A DNA stretch of 18,407 bases from an uncultured Roseburia sp. (GCA_934292805.1 CAKQXQ010000042.1:1-18407), one strand, 5' to 3'. Positions 7,202-15,390 are shown, counted from the stretch's first letter. The notes: generated from the sequence alone by a model not told the origin. Program-made: numbers and translations.

Positions 7202-8679
7202 AATCTTTTATCAAAATCAATCCATCAGATAATGTAGCAGTTGCACTTGTACCATTATCAAAAGGCACTGTGATCAAACTTGACGACACAACACTTACTC
7301 TGACTGAAGACATCATGCAGGGTCACAAGTTTTCATTAAAAAATTTAAAACCGGGCGATTCCATTATCAAATATGGTAATCCGATCGGACATGCAACCGC
7401 AGAGATCCCTGCCGGTTCATGGATCCATACACACAATTTAAAAACCGGACTTGGAGACCTGCTTACTTATACATATAATAAGAACGTTTCCGATCTTCCT
7501 CATAAAGAACCAAAGTTCTTTCAGGGGTATCGCAGAAAAGACGGACGTGTCGGTGTCCGTAATGAGATCTGGATTATTCCAACCGTAGGCTGTGTCAATA
7601 ATGTCGTTACTGCTATCGAACGAAATTCCCAGAAATACATTACCGATCAGATTGACAGTATCTGTGCGTTTCCACATCCTTATGGCTGCTCCCAGATGGG
7701 AGATGACCAGAATAATACACGTCAGATTCTCGCTGATCTGATCAATCACCCGAATGCTGCAGGTGTCCTGGTTCTTGGACTCGGCTGTGAAAACAGTAAC
7801 ATCGATGAATTAAAAAAATATATCGGTGATTATGACAAGGATCGTGTGCGTTTTCTCGTTGCACAGGAAAGTGAAGATGAAATCGCCGATGGCGTCGAAA
7901 TTGTAAAACAACTGATTTCCTATGCTTCTGCTTTTAAAAGAGAACCGATCAGTGCATCTGAACTAGTCATTGGCATGAAATGCGGAGGTTCTGACGGATT
8001 GTCCGGAATTACAGCCAATCCTACCGTTGGTGCATTCTCCGACAAGCTGATCGCCATGGGCGGATCCACCATTCTTACAGAGGTTCCTGAAATGTTTGGT
8101 GCAGAAGTATCTCTTATGAACCGCTGTGAAACAGAAGATTTGTTTCACCAGACAGTCACACTTGTCAACGACTTCAAAAATTATTTCAAGAGCCATAACC
8201 AGACTATTTATGAGAATCCTTCTCCCGGAAATAAAAAAGGAGGAATTTCCAGTCTGGAAGATAAATCTTTGGGATGCACACAAAAATCCGGAAGTGCTCC
8301 TGTAAAGGGTGTTCTGTCCTACGGTGAACGGATAAATGAAAAGGGACTGAACCTTCTTAGTGCTCCCGGCAATGATCTTGTTGCTTCCACTGCTCTTGCT
8401 GCATCCGGTGCACATATTGTACTTTTTACCACAGGACGCGGAACACCATTTGCCTGTCCTGTACCTACAGTCAAGATTTCAACCAATAATCAGCTTGCAG
8501 AAAAAAAGCATAACTGGATCGATTTCAACTGTGGTGTCATCGTCAATGACACTCCCCTGGATGAGCTGTCGGACGATCTTTTAGATTTTGTACTTGATAT
8601 CGCTTCCGGAAAGAAATCCAAATCCGAAGAAGCCGGTTTCCATGATATGGCTATTTTTAAACAGGGCGTTACTTTATAA
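7198..8679 (+). CDS. uxaA: D-altronate dehydratase
   Basis: UxaA removes water from D-altronate to give 2-keto-3-deoxygluconate (KDG) in the cytosol. At 493 residues it is the full two-part enzyme: an N-terminal SAF-like domain (about 1-95, FIKINPSDNVAVALVPL, PIGHATAEIPAGSWIHTHN) and the large catalytic domain. The catalytic domain shows RVGVRNEIWIIPTVGCVNNV, YGCSQMGDDQNNT, GLGCENSNIDEL, MKCGGSDGLSGITANPTVG, TEVPEMFGAE, ENPSPGNKKGGISSLEDKSLGC and LLSAPGNDLVAST. These agree closely with E. coli UxaA along its length. The TTG start at 7198 fits because the next residues align with the E. coli N-terminus. It is the first gene of the catabolic operon and diverges from the transporter operon across a 256-bp control region. 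Confidence 0.96.
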   Translation: MKSFIKINPSDNVAVALVPLSKGTVIKLDDTTLTLTEDIMQGHKFSLKNLKPGDSIIKYGNPIGHATAEIPAGSWIHTHNLKTGLGDLLTYTYNKNVSDLPHKEPKFFQGYRRKDGRVGVRNEIWIIPTVGCVNNVVTAIERNSQKYITDQIDSICAFPHPYGCSQMGDDQNNTRQILADLINHPNAAGVLVLGLGCENSNIDELKKYIGDYDKDRVRFLVAQESEDEIADGVEIVKQLISYASAFKREPISASELVIGMKCGGSDGLSGITANPTVGAFSDKLIAMGGSTILTEVPEMFGAEVSLMNRCETEDLFHQTVTLVNDFKNYFKSHNQTIYENPSPGNKKGGISSLEDKSLGCTQKSGSAPVKGVLSYGERINEKGLNLLSAPGNDLVASTALAASGAHIVLFTTGRGTPFACPVPTVKISTNNQLAEKKHNWIDFNCGVIVNDTPLDELSDDLLDFVLDIASGKKSKSEEAGFHDMAIFKQGVTL

Positions 8680-8711
8680 ATCAGTCTATTTTTATGAAAG
8701 GATACAAAAAA

Positions 8712-10196
8712 ATGAAAAAATTATCTTATGCAACATTAAAAGAACAGGGTTATGACGGTTATCTGCTTGAGTCAGCACCGGAACGTGTTTTACAGTTTGG
8801 CGAAGGAAATTTTCTTCGTGCTTTCGTAGATTATTTTATAGATGAATTAAATGAAAAAGCCGGTTTCAATTCCAAAGTAGTACTGTGCCAGCCAATCGCA
8901 CCGGGACTTGCGGATATGATCAATGAACAGGAGGGACTCTATACCTTATTTCTCCGTGGTTTCCAGGATGGTCAGAAAGTGAATAAAAAACGTGTTATTT
9001 CCTGTGTAAGCCGCTGCCTTAACCCATATCAGGACTACGAAGCTGTTCTTGCCTGTGCAGACAACCCGGATCTTCGCTTTATTGCCTGCAACACAACAGA
9101 AGCCGGTATCACTTATGATCCTTCCTGTCAGTTTGCAGATGTCCCTGCAGGCAGTTACCCTGGAAAACTGACACAGTTCCTCTATCGTCGTTTCCAGAAA
9201 TTCGGCAAGGAAGCCGGCAGGGGATTTATCATTCTTTCCTGCGAATTGATCGACAACAATGGAAAAGAACTGGAAAAATGTGTATTGGAATATGCGAAGC
9301 AGTGGGATCTCGGTGACGATTTTATAAACTGGGTAAAAGCAGAAAATACTTTCTGTTCCACATTAGTTGACCGTATTGTAACCGGTTATCCTCGGAATGA
9401 AGCCGCTGCAATCTGCGAAGAACTTGGTTACGAAGACAATCTGATCGACACCGGTGAAATTTTCGGATTCTGGGTAATCGAAGGTCCTCAGTCGATCAAA
9501 GATGAATTCCCGGTAGATAAAGCAAATCTTCCTATCCTTATTACAGATAATCACAAACCATACAAGCAGAGAAAAGTCCGCATCTTAAATGGTGCCCACA
9601 CTTCTTTTGTACTTGGTGCTTATCTTGCCGGACAGGATATTGTAAGAGACTGTATGAATGATGAAGTGATCTGCGGATTTATGAATAAAACAATCTATGA
9701 CGAAATCATCCCTACACTGGATCTTCCAAAAACCGAACTGGAAGAATTTGCTGCTGCAGTCACTGAACGCTTCAAAAACCCATTTATTGATCATGCTTTG
9801 CTTGCCATTTCCCTGAACTCAACTTCAAAATGGAAAGCCCGTGTTATGCCTTCCCTGAAAGGTTATGTAGAACGCAAAGGGGAACTTCCTGCATGCATCA
9901 CTGCATCGTTTGCATTCTATATTGCTTTCTATAACGGATATGCACTCACAGAGGATGGCCTTACAGCAAAAAGAGCCAATAATGAATATACTGTAAAAGA
10001 TGACAAGGCAATCTTAGAATTCTATCTGGCACACAAAGATGATTCTGCTGCCGATCTGGTTCATGCTGTATGTACCAATACAGACTTCTGGGGAGAGGAT
10101 CTGACAACGATTCCAGAATTTGAAGCTGCTGTATGCAATTATTTCACCCAGATCCGTGAAAAAGGCACATATGAAGTAATGCGCGGACTGTTGTAA
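8712..10196 (+). CDS. uxaB: Tagaturonate reductase (D-altronate oxidoreductase)
   Basis: UxaB reduces D-tagaturonate to D-altronate with NADH. This 494-residue protein belongs to the polyol-specific long-chain (mannitol) dehydrogenase family. The N-terminal nucleotide site VLQFGEGNFLRAFVDYF matches E. coli UxaB almost word for word, and KVRILNGAH carries the family K-x4-N-x2-H catalytic motif. Other marks are FIACNTTEAGITYDP, LSCELIDNNGKEL, FCSTLVDRIVTGYPR and WVIEGPQ. I choose ATG 8712, not the in-frame ATG at 8694, because AAAGGA lies 9 nt before 8712, inside the longer version, and the family starts close to here. It follows uxaA by 32 nt. A hairpin separates it from eda. Confidence 0.95.
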   Translation: MKKLSYATLKEQGYDGYLLESAPERVLQFGEGNFLRAFVDYFIDELNEKAGFNSKVVLCQPIAPGLADMINEQEGLYTLFLRGFQDGQKVNKKRVISCVSRCLNPYQDYEAVLACADNPDLRFIACNTTEAGITYDPSCQFADVPAGSYPGKLTQFLYRRFQKFGKEAGRGFIILSCELIDNNGKELEKCVLEYAKQWDLGDDFINWVKAENTFCSTLVDRIVTGYPRNEAAAICEELGYEDNLIDTGEIFGFWVIEGPQSIKDEFPVDKANLPILITDNHKPYKQRKVRILNGAHTSFVLGAYLAGQDIVRDCMNDEVICGFMNKTIYDEIIPTLDLPKTELEEFAAAVTERFKNPFIDHALLAISLNSTSKWKARVMPSLKGYVERKGELPACITASFAFYIAFYNGYALTEDGLTAKRANNEYTVKDDKAILEFYLAHKDDSAADLVHAVCTNTDFWGEDLTTIPEFEAAVCNYFTQIREKGTYEVMRGLL

Positions 10197-10223
10197 TTTT
10201 CACACTGTCCAACCTGCCAATTT

Positions 10224-10257
10224 ATCCGAAAGCTCTGCAAAAAGAGAGCTTTCGGAT
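10224..10257 (+). other. Intergenic hairpin between uxaB and eda
   Basis: ATCCGAAAGCTCT (10224-10236) pairs perfectly with AGAGCTTTCGGAT (10245-10257) across an 8-nt loop. No T-run follows; instead the eda ribosome site begins 8 nt later. It is more likely an mRNA processing, stability or partial attenuation element inside the operon than a full terminator. Confidence 0.6.
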
Positions 10258-10278
10258 TTAAGAAAAGGAGATTTGATT

Positions 10279-10920
10279 ATGAATGCAACGTTAGAAAAAC
10301 TCGGTCAGTTTGGTGTCGTACCTGTTGTTGTACTGGATGATGCAAAAGATGCAAAGCCTTTGGCAAAAGCTCTCTGTGATGGTGGACTTGCCTGTGCAGA
10401 AGTCACCTTCCGTACAGATGCAGCGGAAGAATCTATCCGTATTATGACAGAAGCATACCCTGAAATGATAGTCGGTGCAGGCACTGTTCTCACAACAGAA
10501 CAGGCAGATCGTGCGATCGCTGCCGGTGCAAGATTCATTGTTACTCCGGGACTTGATCCTGAAATTGTCAGACACTGTATCGCAAAAAATATTCCCATCA
10601 CACCCGGTGTTGTAACTCCAAGTGAACTTGCCCAGGCTTATGCTCTCGGGCTTCGTATCGTAAAATTCTTCCCTGCGGAACCATCCGGAGGCCTTCCTAT
10701 GATTAAGGCTCTTGCAGCCCCATACTATATGATGCAGTTTATGCCGACCGGTGGTATCAGTGCAGCAACACTGCCTGATTACCTTCGTTATGAAAAGATT
10801 TTCGCATGTGGCGGAAGCTGGATGGTAAAAGGAGATCTTATTAAATCCGGTGATTTTGACAAAATTACTTCTCTTACCAAAGAAGCAGTTGAGCTCGTCC
10901 GCTCCATCCGGGAGGTGTAA
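10279..10920 (+). CDS. eda: KDPG aldolase (2-dehydro-3-deoxyphosphogluconate aldolase)
   Basis: Eda cleaves KDPG to pyruvate and glyceraldehyde-3-phosphate, the last step of hexuronate breakdown. It is a class I TIM-barrel aldolase of 213 residues, the normal length. The Schiff-base lysine is Lys129 in LRIVKFFPAE, the general acid/base glutamate is Glu41 in ACAEVTFRT, and VGAGTVLT (about 65-72) and MPTGGI complete the phosphate and substrate site. Initiation is at ATG 10279 with AGGAG 8 nt upstream; a TTG two codons earlier is less likely. It stops 5 nt before kdgK, whose ribosome site lies in its last codons. Confidence 0.95.
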   Translation: MNATLEKLGQFGVVPVVVLDDAKDAKPLAKALCDGGLACAEVTFRTDAAEESIRIMTEAYPEMIVGAGTVLTTEQADRAIAAGARFIVTPGLDPEIVRHCIAKNIPITPGVVTPSELAQAYALGLRIVKFFPAEPSGGLPMIKALAAPYYMMQFMPTGGISAATLPDYLRYEKIFACGGSWMVKGDLIKSGDFDKITSLTKEAVELVRSIREV

Positions 10921-10925
10921 GTGCC

Positions 10926-11954
10926 ATGGCAAAAGTTGTAACTTTAGGTGAAATTATGTTGAGACTCTCTCCTCCCGGATACCAGCGTTTCTCACAGGCA
11001 AACAATTTTGAAATTAATTACGGAGGTGCAGAAGCAAATGTAGCTGCCTCTTTAGCCCAATTTGGTCATCATGCACTCTTCTTATCCAAAATACCTCAAA
11101 ATGCCATCGGAGATGCAGCGATAGGCACTCTCCGAAGCTTAAATGTAGATTGCAGCCATATTGCACGCGGCGGTAAACGTCTTGGAATTTACTTTCTGGA
11201 AAACGGTGCTTCCATCCGTCCGTCCAGTGTTGTATATGACCGTGCAGACTCAGCGATCACAAGTGCATTACCTGATGAATTTGATTTTGATGAAATATTT
11301 AAAGATGCCGATCTTTTCCATGTATCCGGTATCACACCTGTATTAAGCGAAGAAGCAAAAGAGCTTACCTTTGCCGCACTAAAAAAGGCCAGAGAACATC
11401 ATGTAAAGATTTCCTTTGACCTGAATTACCGTTCTAAATTATGGACTTCTGATGTAGAAGAAAAGCAGAAAATGCTTTCTGAAATGATGGAATATGTTGA
11501 TATCTGTTTTGGAAATGCACGCGATGCCGCAAAATGTCTCGGATATTTTGAGGACGGTGTCGATTTTATCGATGGTGACTACAGTATCTGCGTTGACGAA
11601 GAACACATGCGCAATGTATTAAACCATTACCACTTCAGCCACCTGATCACAACGCTCCGAAACAGTATCAGTGCATCTGACAATGGCTGGTCCGGTGCTG
11701 TGTGCACACCTGACGACTATTACAAAGGACGCGATTATATGCTTCACATTGTAGACCGTGTCGGCGGAGGAGATTCTTTTGCTTCCGGTTTTCTTCACGG
11801 AATCCTCTCTGATATGGGAAGCAGAAAATCACTCGAATTTGGTCTTGCATCTGCTGCGATCAAACATACGATTCCAGGAGATTTAAATTATATTAATGAA
11901 TCAGAAGTTCTTGCCATGATCGAAAGTGATGGTGCAGGACGGGTACAACGCTAA
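10926..11954 (+). CDS. kdgK: 2-keto-3-deoxygluconate kinase (PfkB/ribokinase family)
   Basis: KdgK uses ATP to turn KDG, the UxaA product, into KDPG for Eda. The 342-residue protein shows PfkB features: an N-terminal strand TLGEIMLRLSPPGYQRF, the substrate-side NYGGAEANVAASLAQFG (31-47), FDLNYRSKLW near 174-183, and the catalytic DRVGGGDSFASGF with Asp283. The PPGYQRFSQA and GGAEANVA patterns are typical of KDG kinases within the family. GGGAGG lies in the 3' end of eda, and the 5-nt gap suggests coupled translation. It is the last gene of the operon. The hairpin at 11998-12076 follows 43 nt after the stop. Confidence 0.93.
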   Translation: MAKVVTLGEIMLRLSPPGYQRFSQANNFEINYGGAEANVAASLAQFGHHALFLSKIPQNAIGDAAIGTLRSLNVDCSHIARGGKRLGIYFLENGASIRPSSVVYDRADSAITSALPDEFDFDEIFKDADLFHVSGITPVLSEEAKELTFAALKKAREHHVKISFDLNYRSKLWTSDVEEKQKMLSEMMEYVDICFGNARDAAKCLGYFEDGVDFIDGDYSICVDEEHMRNVLNHYHFSHLITTLRNSISASDNGWSGAVCTPDDYYKGRDYMLHIVDRVGGGDSFASGFLHGILSDMGSRKSLEFGLASAAIKHTIPGDLNYINESEVLAMIESDGAGRVQR

Positions 11955-11997
11955 TTGTACATTCCCCCTAAACTGTAACAGGTTTAACTTCCCTATT

Positions 11998-12076
11998 TAA
12001 GAACAGGGTTGTCTGGAATCAATCAAGTCGAGCGTCCGCGAGACTTGGTGCGTGATTCTGGTCAGCCCTGTTCTTA
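11998..12076. repeat. 79-nt near-perfect hairpin between convergent operons (REP/MITE-like element, or bidirectional terminator)
   Basis: Starting with TAAGAACAGGG (11998-12008) pairing with CCCTGTTCTTA (12066-12076), the arms pair almost continuously to the tip. The stem runs on through 12009-12021 with 12053-12065 (one T-T mismatch, some G-T pairs), then 12022-12029 with 12042-12049. Finally a tandem G-A step leads into GC/GC with a GTCC tip. A GCG bulge (12050-12052) is the main interruption. About 33 base pairs form in all. The tails on each side lack a canonical T-run, so a repeat element or folded RNA is as likely as a terminator for kdgK and the dehydrogenase gene. A smaller hairpin lies at 11969-11986. 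Confidence 0.65.
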
Positions 12077-12114
12077 TATCATTTGTTCTGTTATTTCTTG
12101 TCCTTTATCTGTTT

Positions 12115-13179
12115 TTAAGATGGATCAGAAAAATGGATCAGCACCTTCAGTTTACTTCCGCCATATTGATGAAACTCTTCGAATGCCGCTGCAGCTTCTT
12201 CCAATTCATATTCCGATCTTTTTGCTGCATCAGCACAGCCTTTATTCATCACGATTTTTTCCAGATCGATTTCTCCGCATTTTACCAATTCAATCAGTTC
12301 CTTAAAATCTGCTTTTAATGCATTTCTGGAACCAAAAATACTTAACTCTTTCTTCTGGATTAATGTAAAATTGAAATCCAGGTTTTTCTTTCCCACACCG
12401 ATTAAAACAATCCGGCCGCCATAAGCAGCTGCATCAATGCAGTTCTGGAACGTGGACGGAAGACCAACTGCTTCGATACAGACATCAAACCCATGATGTT
12501 CCCCTGTGATCTGACTCACACTGTTCTTAAGACTTTCCTCACTGTCATTTTTGATCGTACCTGCAAGTCCGAATGTTTTATATGCATATTGAAGCTTTTC
12601 TTCTGCAATATCTGCGATATATACTTCTCCGCCTTTTGCCTTAGCTGCAACCGCAGCCAGGACACCGATCGTTCCTGCTCCAATGACAAGTACCTTATCG
12701 CCTTTTTTAATATCTGCTCTTGATACTCCATGATAACTGATGCAAAACGGTTCGATCAGTGCAAGCTGCCTTGGATTTAATCCCATTCCATCATAAATCC
12801 GTTCTATCGGCATTGTAATATATTCAGAGAACGCACCATCTCTCTGTGCCCCCATTGTTTCATTTGATTCACAGCAGTTTACAAGCCCTCTCTCACAGGA
12901 ATAACATTTCTGACAATTAAAATATGGATTGCAGGTTACGATCATTCCCGGCTTTAATCCTCTGTCATTTTCTTCGATTTCTACAATTTGTGCAGAAAAC
13001 TCATGTCCCGGGATTCTCGGATAACCTGCATATGCAAAGGTTCCCCGATAAGTTCCCAAATCACTTCCGCAGATTCCTCCATATAAAAGTTTCAGCAATG
13101 CCTCTCCCTTTTTCGCTACCGGCATCTCTTTTTCCGTAACCGTAACTTTTCCCGGCTCTAAAATTGTAATTACCTTCAC
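12115..13179 (-). CDS. Zinc-dependent medium-chain dehydrogenase, L-galactonate 5-dehydrogenase-like (LgoD-like)
   Basis: This is a 354-residue MDR alcohol dehydrogenase, expected to oxidise a polyol or sugar-acid hydroxyl with NAD(P) in the cytosol. The catalytic zinc ligands are Cys37 (GGICGSD), His59-Glu60 (GHEF) and Glu143 (LIEPF). A full structural zinc loop is present (Cys89, 92, 95, 103), and the Rossmann site is GAGTIG (167-172). The GSRNA and ALIEPF..S.H patterns and the QRDG-FSEY stretch resemble E. coli LgoD (L-galactonate to D-tagaturonate). Threonine- or sorbitol-type dehydrogenases share many of these, so the substrate is inferred. The start is GTG 13179 behind AAGGAG. It is last in the amidohydrolase/MDR/MDR operon, with a 33-nt gap. 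Confidence 0.85.
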   Translation of the reverse strand: MKVITILEPGKVTVTEKEMPVAKKGEALLKLLYGGICGSDLGTYRGTFAYAGYPRIPGHEFSAQIVEIEENDRGLKPGMIVTCNPYFNCQKCYSCERGLVNCCESNETMGAQRDGAFSEYITMPIERIYDGMGLNPRQLALIEPFCISYHGVSRADIKKGDKVLVIGAGTIGVLAAVAAKAKGGEVYIADIAEEKLQYAYKTFGLAGTIKNDSEESLKNSVSQITGEHHGFDVCIEAVGLPSTFQNCIDAAAYGGRIVLIGVGKKNLDFNFTLIQKKELSIFGSRNALKADFKELIELVKCGEIDLEKIVMNKGCADAAKRSEYELEEAAAAFEEFHQYGGSKLKVLIHFSDPS

Positions 13180-13212
13180 CCTTCTTCTCTCCTTGCTTTC
13201 ATACTATTTTCA

Positions 13213-14418
13213 TCAGCAATCTCTGTCAATATACTGTTCATTCCAGATCACCGCAGTTTTCATCGGTGCTCCTTTTGCATATATTTTATCTTCATATGCA
13301 TTCACCGGATCTTCGGTAAATTCGCCCTTGTCGATCAGTTCTACGATTTCATCATAGCGGCTGTCCAAAAGAATCCTGATCGCCTCTTCCATATGATCCT
13401 GGCGGAAATTAATGGAACCAAAAATCACCTGATTTTTGAATCCGAATGGCATTGTGTCGAATGCGATTTCCGGTCCTAAGGAAAATGAATTATAAATTCC
13501 ATTACAGCCCAGCACACCATATTGGAACGCAATTTCGTGTTCAATTGCAGCTCCGCTGGAACCGATAAATACCGTTGCCGTGCCACCTAATTTTTCCTGG
13601 ATCGCCTCTGCAAGTTCTTCGTTTGTGTCAAAAGCACTTCTCACATAAGATGCACCCGCCTGCTTTAAGGCAAAGGAAACCTTCGGGCTGCTCTCTTCGC
13701 TTCTTGCCACAAATACAATCTTCGCATCCGGATAACGCTGGTGGATCAGATCTCCTATGAACATTCCGGTTGTTCCAAGGCCAAAGATACATACTCTGTC
13801 AAATGTTTCTTTTCTGGCAATCTCCCTCGCTTCTGCTTCGCTGCATTTATATTGTGCCATTTTCACCCTGAAATTCTGTGCTTCCCCGATATCTTCCATC
13901 CGTTCTCTCTGAAAGATCATGCAGGCATACGGATCGCTAAACACAAGCTTTTTACATACGGAAAGTGGTATTTTCCCATCCTTCACATATCCGTCCGGTA
14001 TTTTCAGAAGCATATCCGGATTATAGTAGTTTTTATCAGAGAATAACCCATCTGCCTGATCGCATCCGTACTCAAAATAGGTTTCTTCTTCGGTATATCT
14101 CGTAGGATCATAGCTGTTTCCACCACGGATCAGCACTATGGCAAAGCGGTTTTCATCCGGAACCCATACAACCCCTTCATGACCATTGATCAGTCTGTTG
14201 CAGCCTTCCGGAAATTTATGTTTTAAATTTCTTTCCCGCCCCATATTCATAAGCGTGTAATCTGTACCGCAGAATCCTACGAAAACACTTTCTGCGATCT
14301 TTCCTTCCTTCTCTTCCTCGCCTCTTAATCTCCTTCTTGGAATATTATGAATTTCCACATCTCCGTACACTAACGGATTTTTCTCACTGTTCTGAAAATA
14401 CGTGCCTTTTACGATCAT
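13213..14418 (-). CDS. Glucose-dehydrogenase-like MDR oxidoreductase, candidate aldose 1-dehydrogenase
   Basis: This 401-residue MDR-family protein has the look of the glucose-1-dehydrogenase branch: VGFCGTDYTLM with Cys50, NGHEGVV with His80-Glu81, and the C-terminal GSINFRQDHMEEAIRIL, a known hallmark of that branch. The Rossmann motif is FGLGTTG (202-208). Two oddities stand out. The cysteine-rich structural-zinc loop is absent (only one Cys, at about 119, in the matching region). There is also a charged insertion of about 35 residues (about 160-198) before the Rossmann fold. If it is an aldose dehydrogenase it would make a lactone for the neighbouring amidohydrolase. ATG 14418 follows AAGGAGG by 6 nt, 15 nt after the amidohydrolase stop. 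Function is inferred from the family branch and context. Confidence 0.75.
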   Translation of the reverse strand: MIVKGTYFQNSEKNPLVYGDVEIHNIPRRRLRGEEEKEGKIAESVFVGFCGTDYTLMNMGRERNLKHKFPEGCNRLINGHEGVVWVPDENRFAIVLIRGGNSYDPTRYTEEETYFEYGCDQADGLFSDKNYYNPDMLLKIPDGYVKDGKIPLSVCKKLVFSDPYACMIFQRERMEDIGEAQNFRVKMAQYKCSEAEAREIARKETFDRVCIFGLGTTGMFIGDLIHQRYPDAKIVFVARSEESSPKVSFALKQAGASYVRSAFDTNEELAEAIQEKLGGTATVFIGSSGAAIEHEIAFQYGVLGCNGIYNSFSLGPEIAFDTMPFGFKNQVIFGSINFRQDHMEEAIRILLDSRYDEIVELIDKGEFTEDPVNAYEDKIYAKGAPMKTAVIWNEQYIDRDC

Positions 14419-14433
14419 GCTGCTCCTCCTTGT

Positions 14434-15312
14434 TTATTCCACCATGTTTCTTATTTTTTCCGGGACTTCCAATTCCTCAAATCCATAAAATGCTCTTGCA
14501 TTTTCTCCCAGAAACTTTTTCTTTTCTTCGTCTGATAATTCCGTTGTTTTTTCTATAAAATCCTTACTCATATCATAAGTAATGGCTGTCATTGTTCGCG
14601 GATAATCGCTTCCCCACATTAATTTGTCAATCCCGCAGATATCGATCGCTGTACGGATTGCTCTCACCGCTGACGGATATGGGTAAAATTCTTTGTGGAA
14701 TAACCAGGTGATCCCACCACTTTCGATATAAACATGTTCATGCTTTGCAAGTGCGATCTGTTTTTCCCAGCCGTCTGTCGTAACCATTCCAAAATGTCCG
14801 ATGGTAATACGAAGATCCGGATATGTTTCGATCAACTGCTCCATTGCGGCTGTCTGTGCATCTCCATCTGCCATGTCAATGGAAATAAACTTCTTCAACC
14901 GTTCTGCTTTTTCAAAAATTTCTTTATGGTGCAGCAGATTCTGATCTTTTAATCTGCCTGCACAAATTTTAATTCCATCAAATTGTTCGATCCACTCATC
15001 TTTGATCTCTTTTTCTTCATAAAGACAGCAAATCTTTATCCTTTTTGGATACTTCTTCCTGCATTCTAATAAGTAATGATCCTGGTTGCCATCAATATAC
15101 TCCTGTGTCACCACACATCCGCTGACTCTGGCATAATTCATATTGGAAATCAGCATTTCCACTGTGTTTCTTCCATCCAGCATATATGGCGGCATCATCT
15201 GACGGATCTCTCCACCAAAGTCACTTTTTCCATCCTTTAATGCAACCACTTTGTTTTCACCTACACGTCCATACTGCTTGTCCCATAAATGCAGGTGTGC
15301 ATCAATCACCAT
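14434..15312 (-). CDS. Amidohydrolase-2 family hydrolase (COG3618-like), candidate sugar lactonase
   Basis: This 292-residue TIM-barrel hydrolase is of the amidohydrolase-2 type. The metal-binding HxH is at His6 and His8 in MVIDAHLHLWD, a later histidine is His163 (TIGHFG), and the catalytic aspartate is likely Asp216 in LMWGSDYPRT. Relatives in COG3618 open L-fucono-, L-rhamnono- and L-galactono-lactones. Other members are decarboxylases or hydratases, so lactonase is an inference supported by the two dehydrogenases downstream. I use ATG 15312 because GGAGG is 7 nt upstream and the family motif begins at residue 3. A longer in-frame version reaching 15417 would run across the promoter and has no ribosome site. 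It is first in its operon and divergent from the AraC-type gene. Confidence 0.83.
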   Translation of the reverse strand: MVIDAHLHLWDKQYGRVGENKVVALKDGKSDFGGEIRQMMPPYMLDGRNTVEMLISNMNYARVSGCVVTQEYIDGNQDHYLLECRKKYPKRIKICCLYEEKEIKDEWIEQFDGIKICAGRLKDQNLLHHKEIFEKAERLKKFISIDMADGDAQTAAMEQLIETYPDLRITIGHFGMVTTDGWEKQIALAKHEHVYIESGGITWLFHKEFYPYPSAVRAIRTAIDICGIDKLMWGSDYPRTMTAITYDMSKDFIEKTTELSDEEKKKFLGENARAFYGFEELEVPEKIRNMVE

Positions 15313-15357
15313 ACCGTGCCCTCCTTTTTTCAATTTTTCCGCTTTGTTCTTGATTTT

Positions 15358-15390
15358 ATTATAAGATTTGTTGTACGATAATGATACATG
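15358..15390 (-). promoter_or_regulatory. Activator-dependent promoter of the amidohydrolase operon
   Basis: On the minus strand a perfect TATAAT (15363-15358) has no good -35. Instead the bipartite motif CATGT-N8-CGTAC (15390-15373) covers the -35 position and ends 9 nt before the -10. This is the expected layout of a class II activator such as an AraC-family protein. Confidence 0.55.

Noticed and set aside
10291..10932. 213-residue open frame antisense to eda
   Set aside because: A shadow of eda: Cys/Phe-rich composition and no motif, while eda has complete catalytic residues. The same applies to the antisense frames at 3193-3669, 7963-8415 and 4051-4434.
11955..12114. Riboswitch or known structured RNA in the kdgK downstream region
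   Set aside because: I recognise no known riboswitch core, and the position after two converging stop codons does not suit a leader element.
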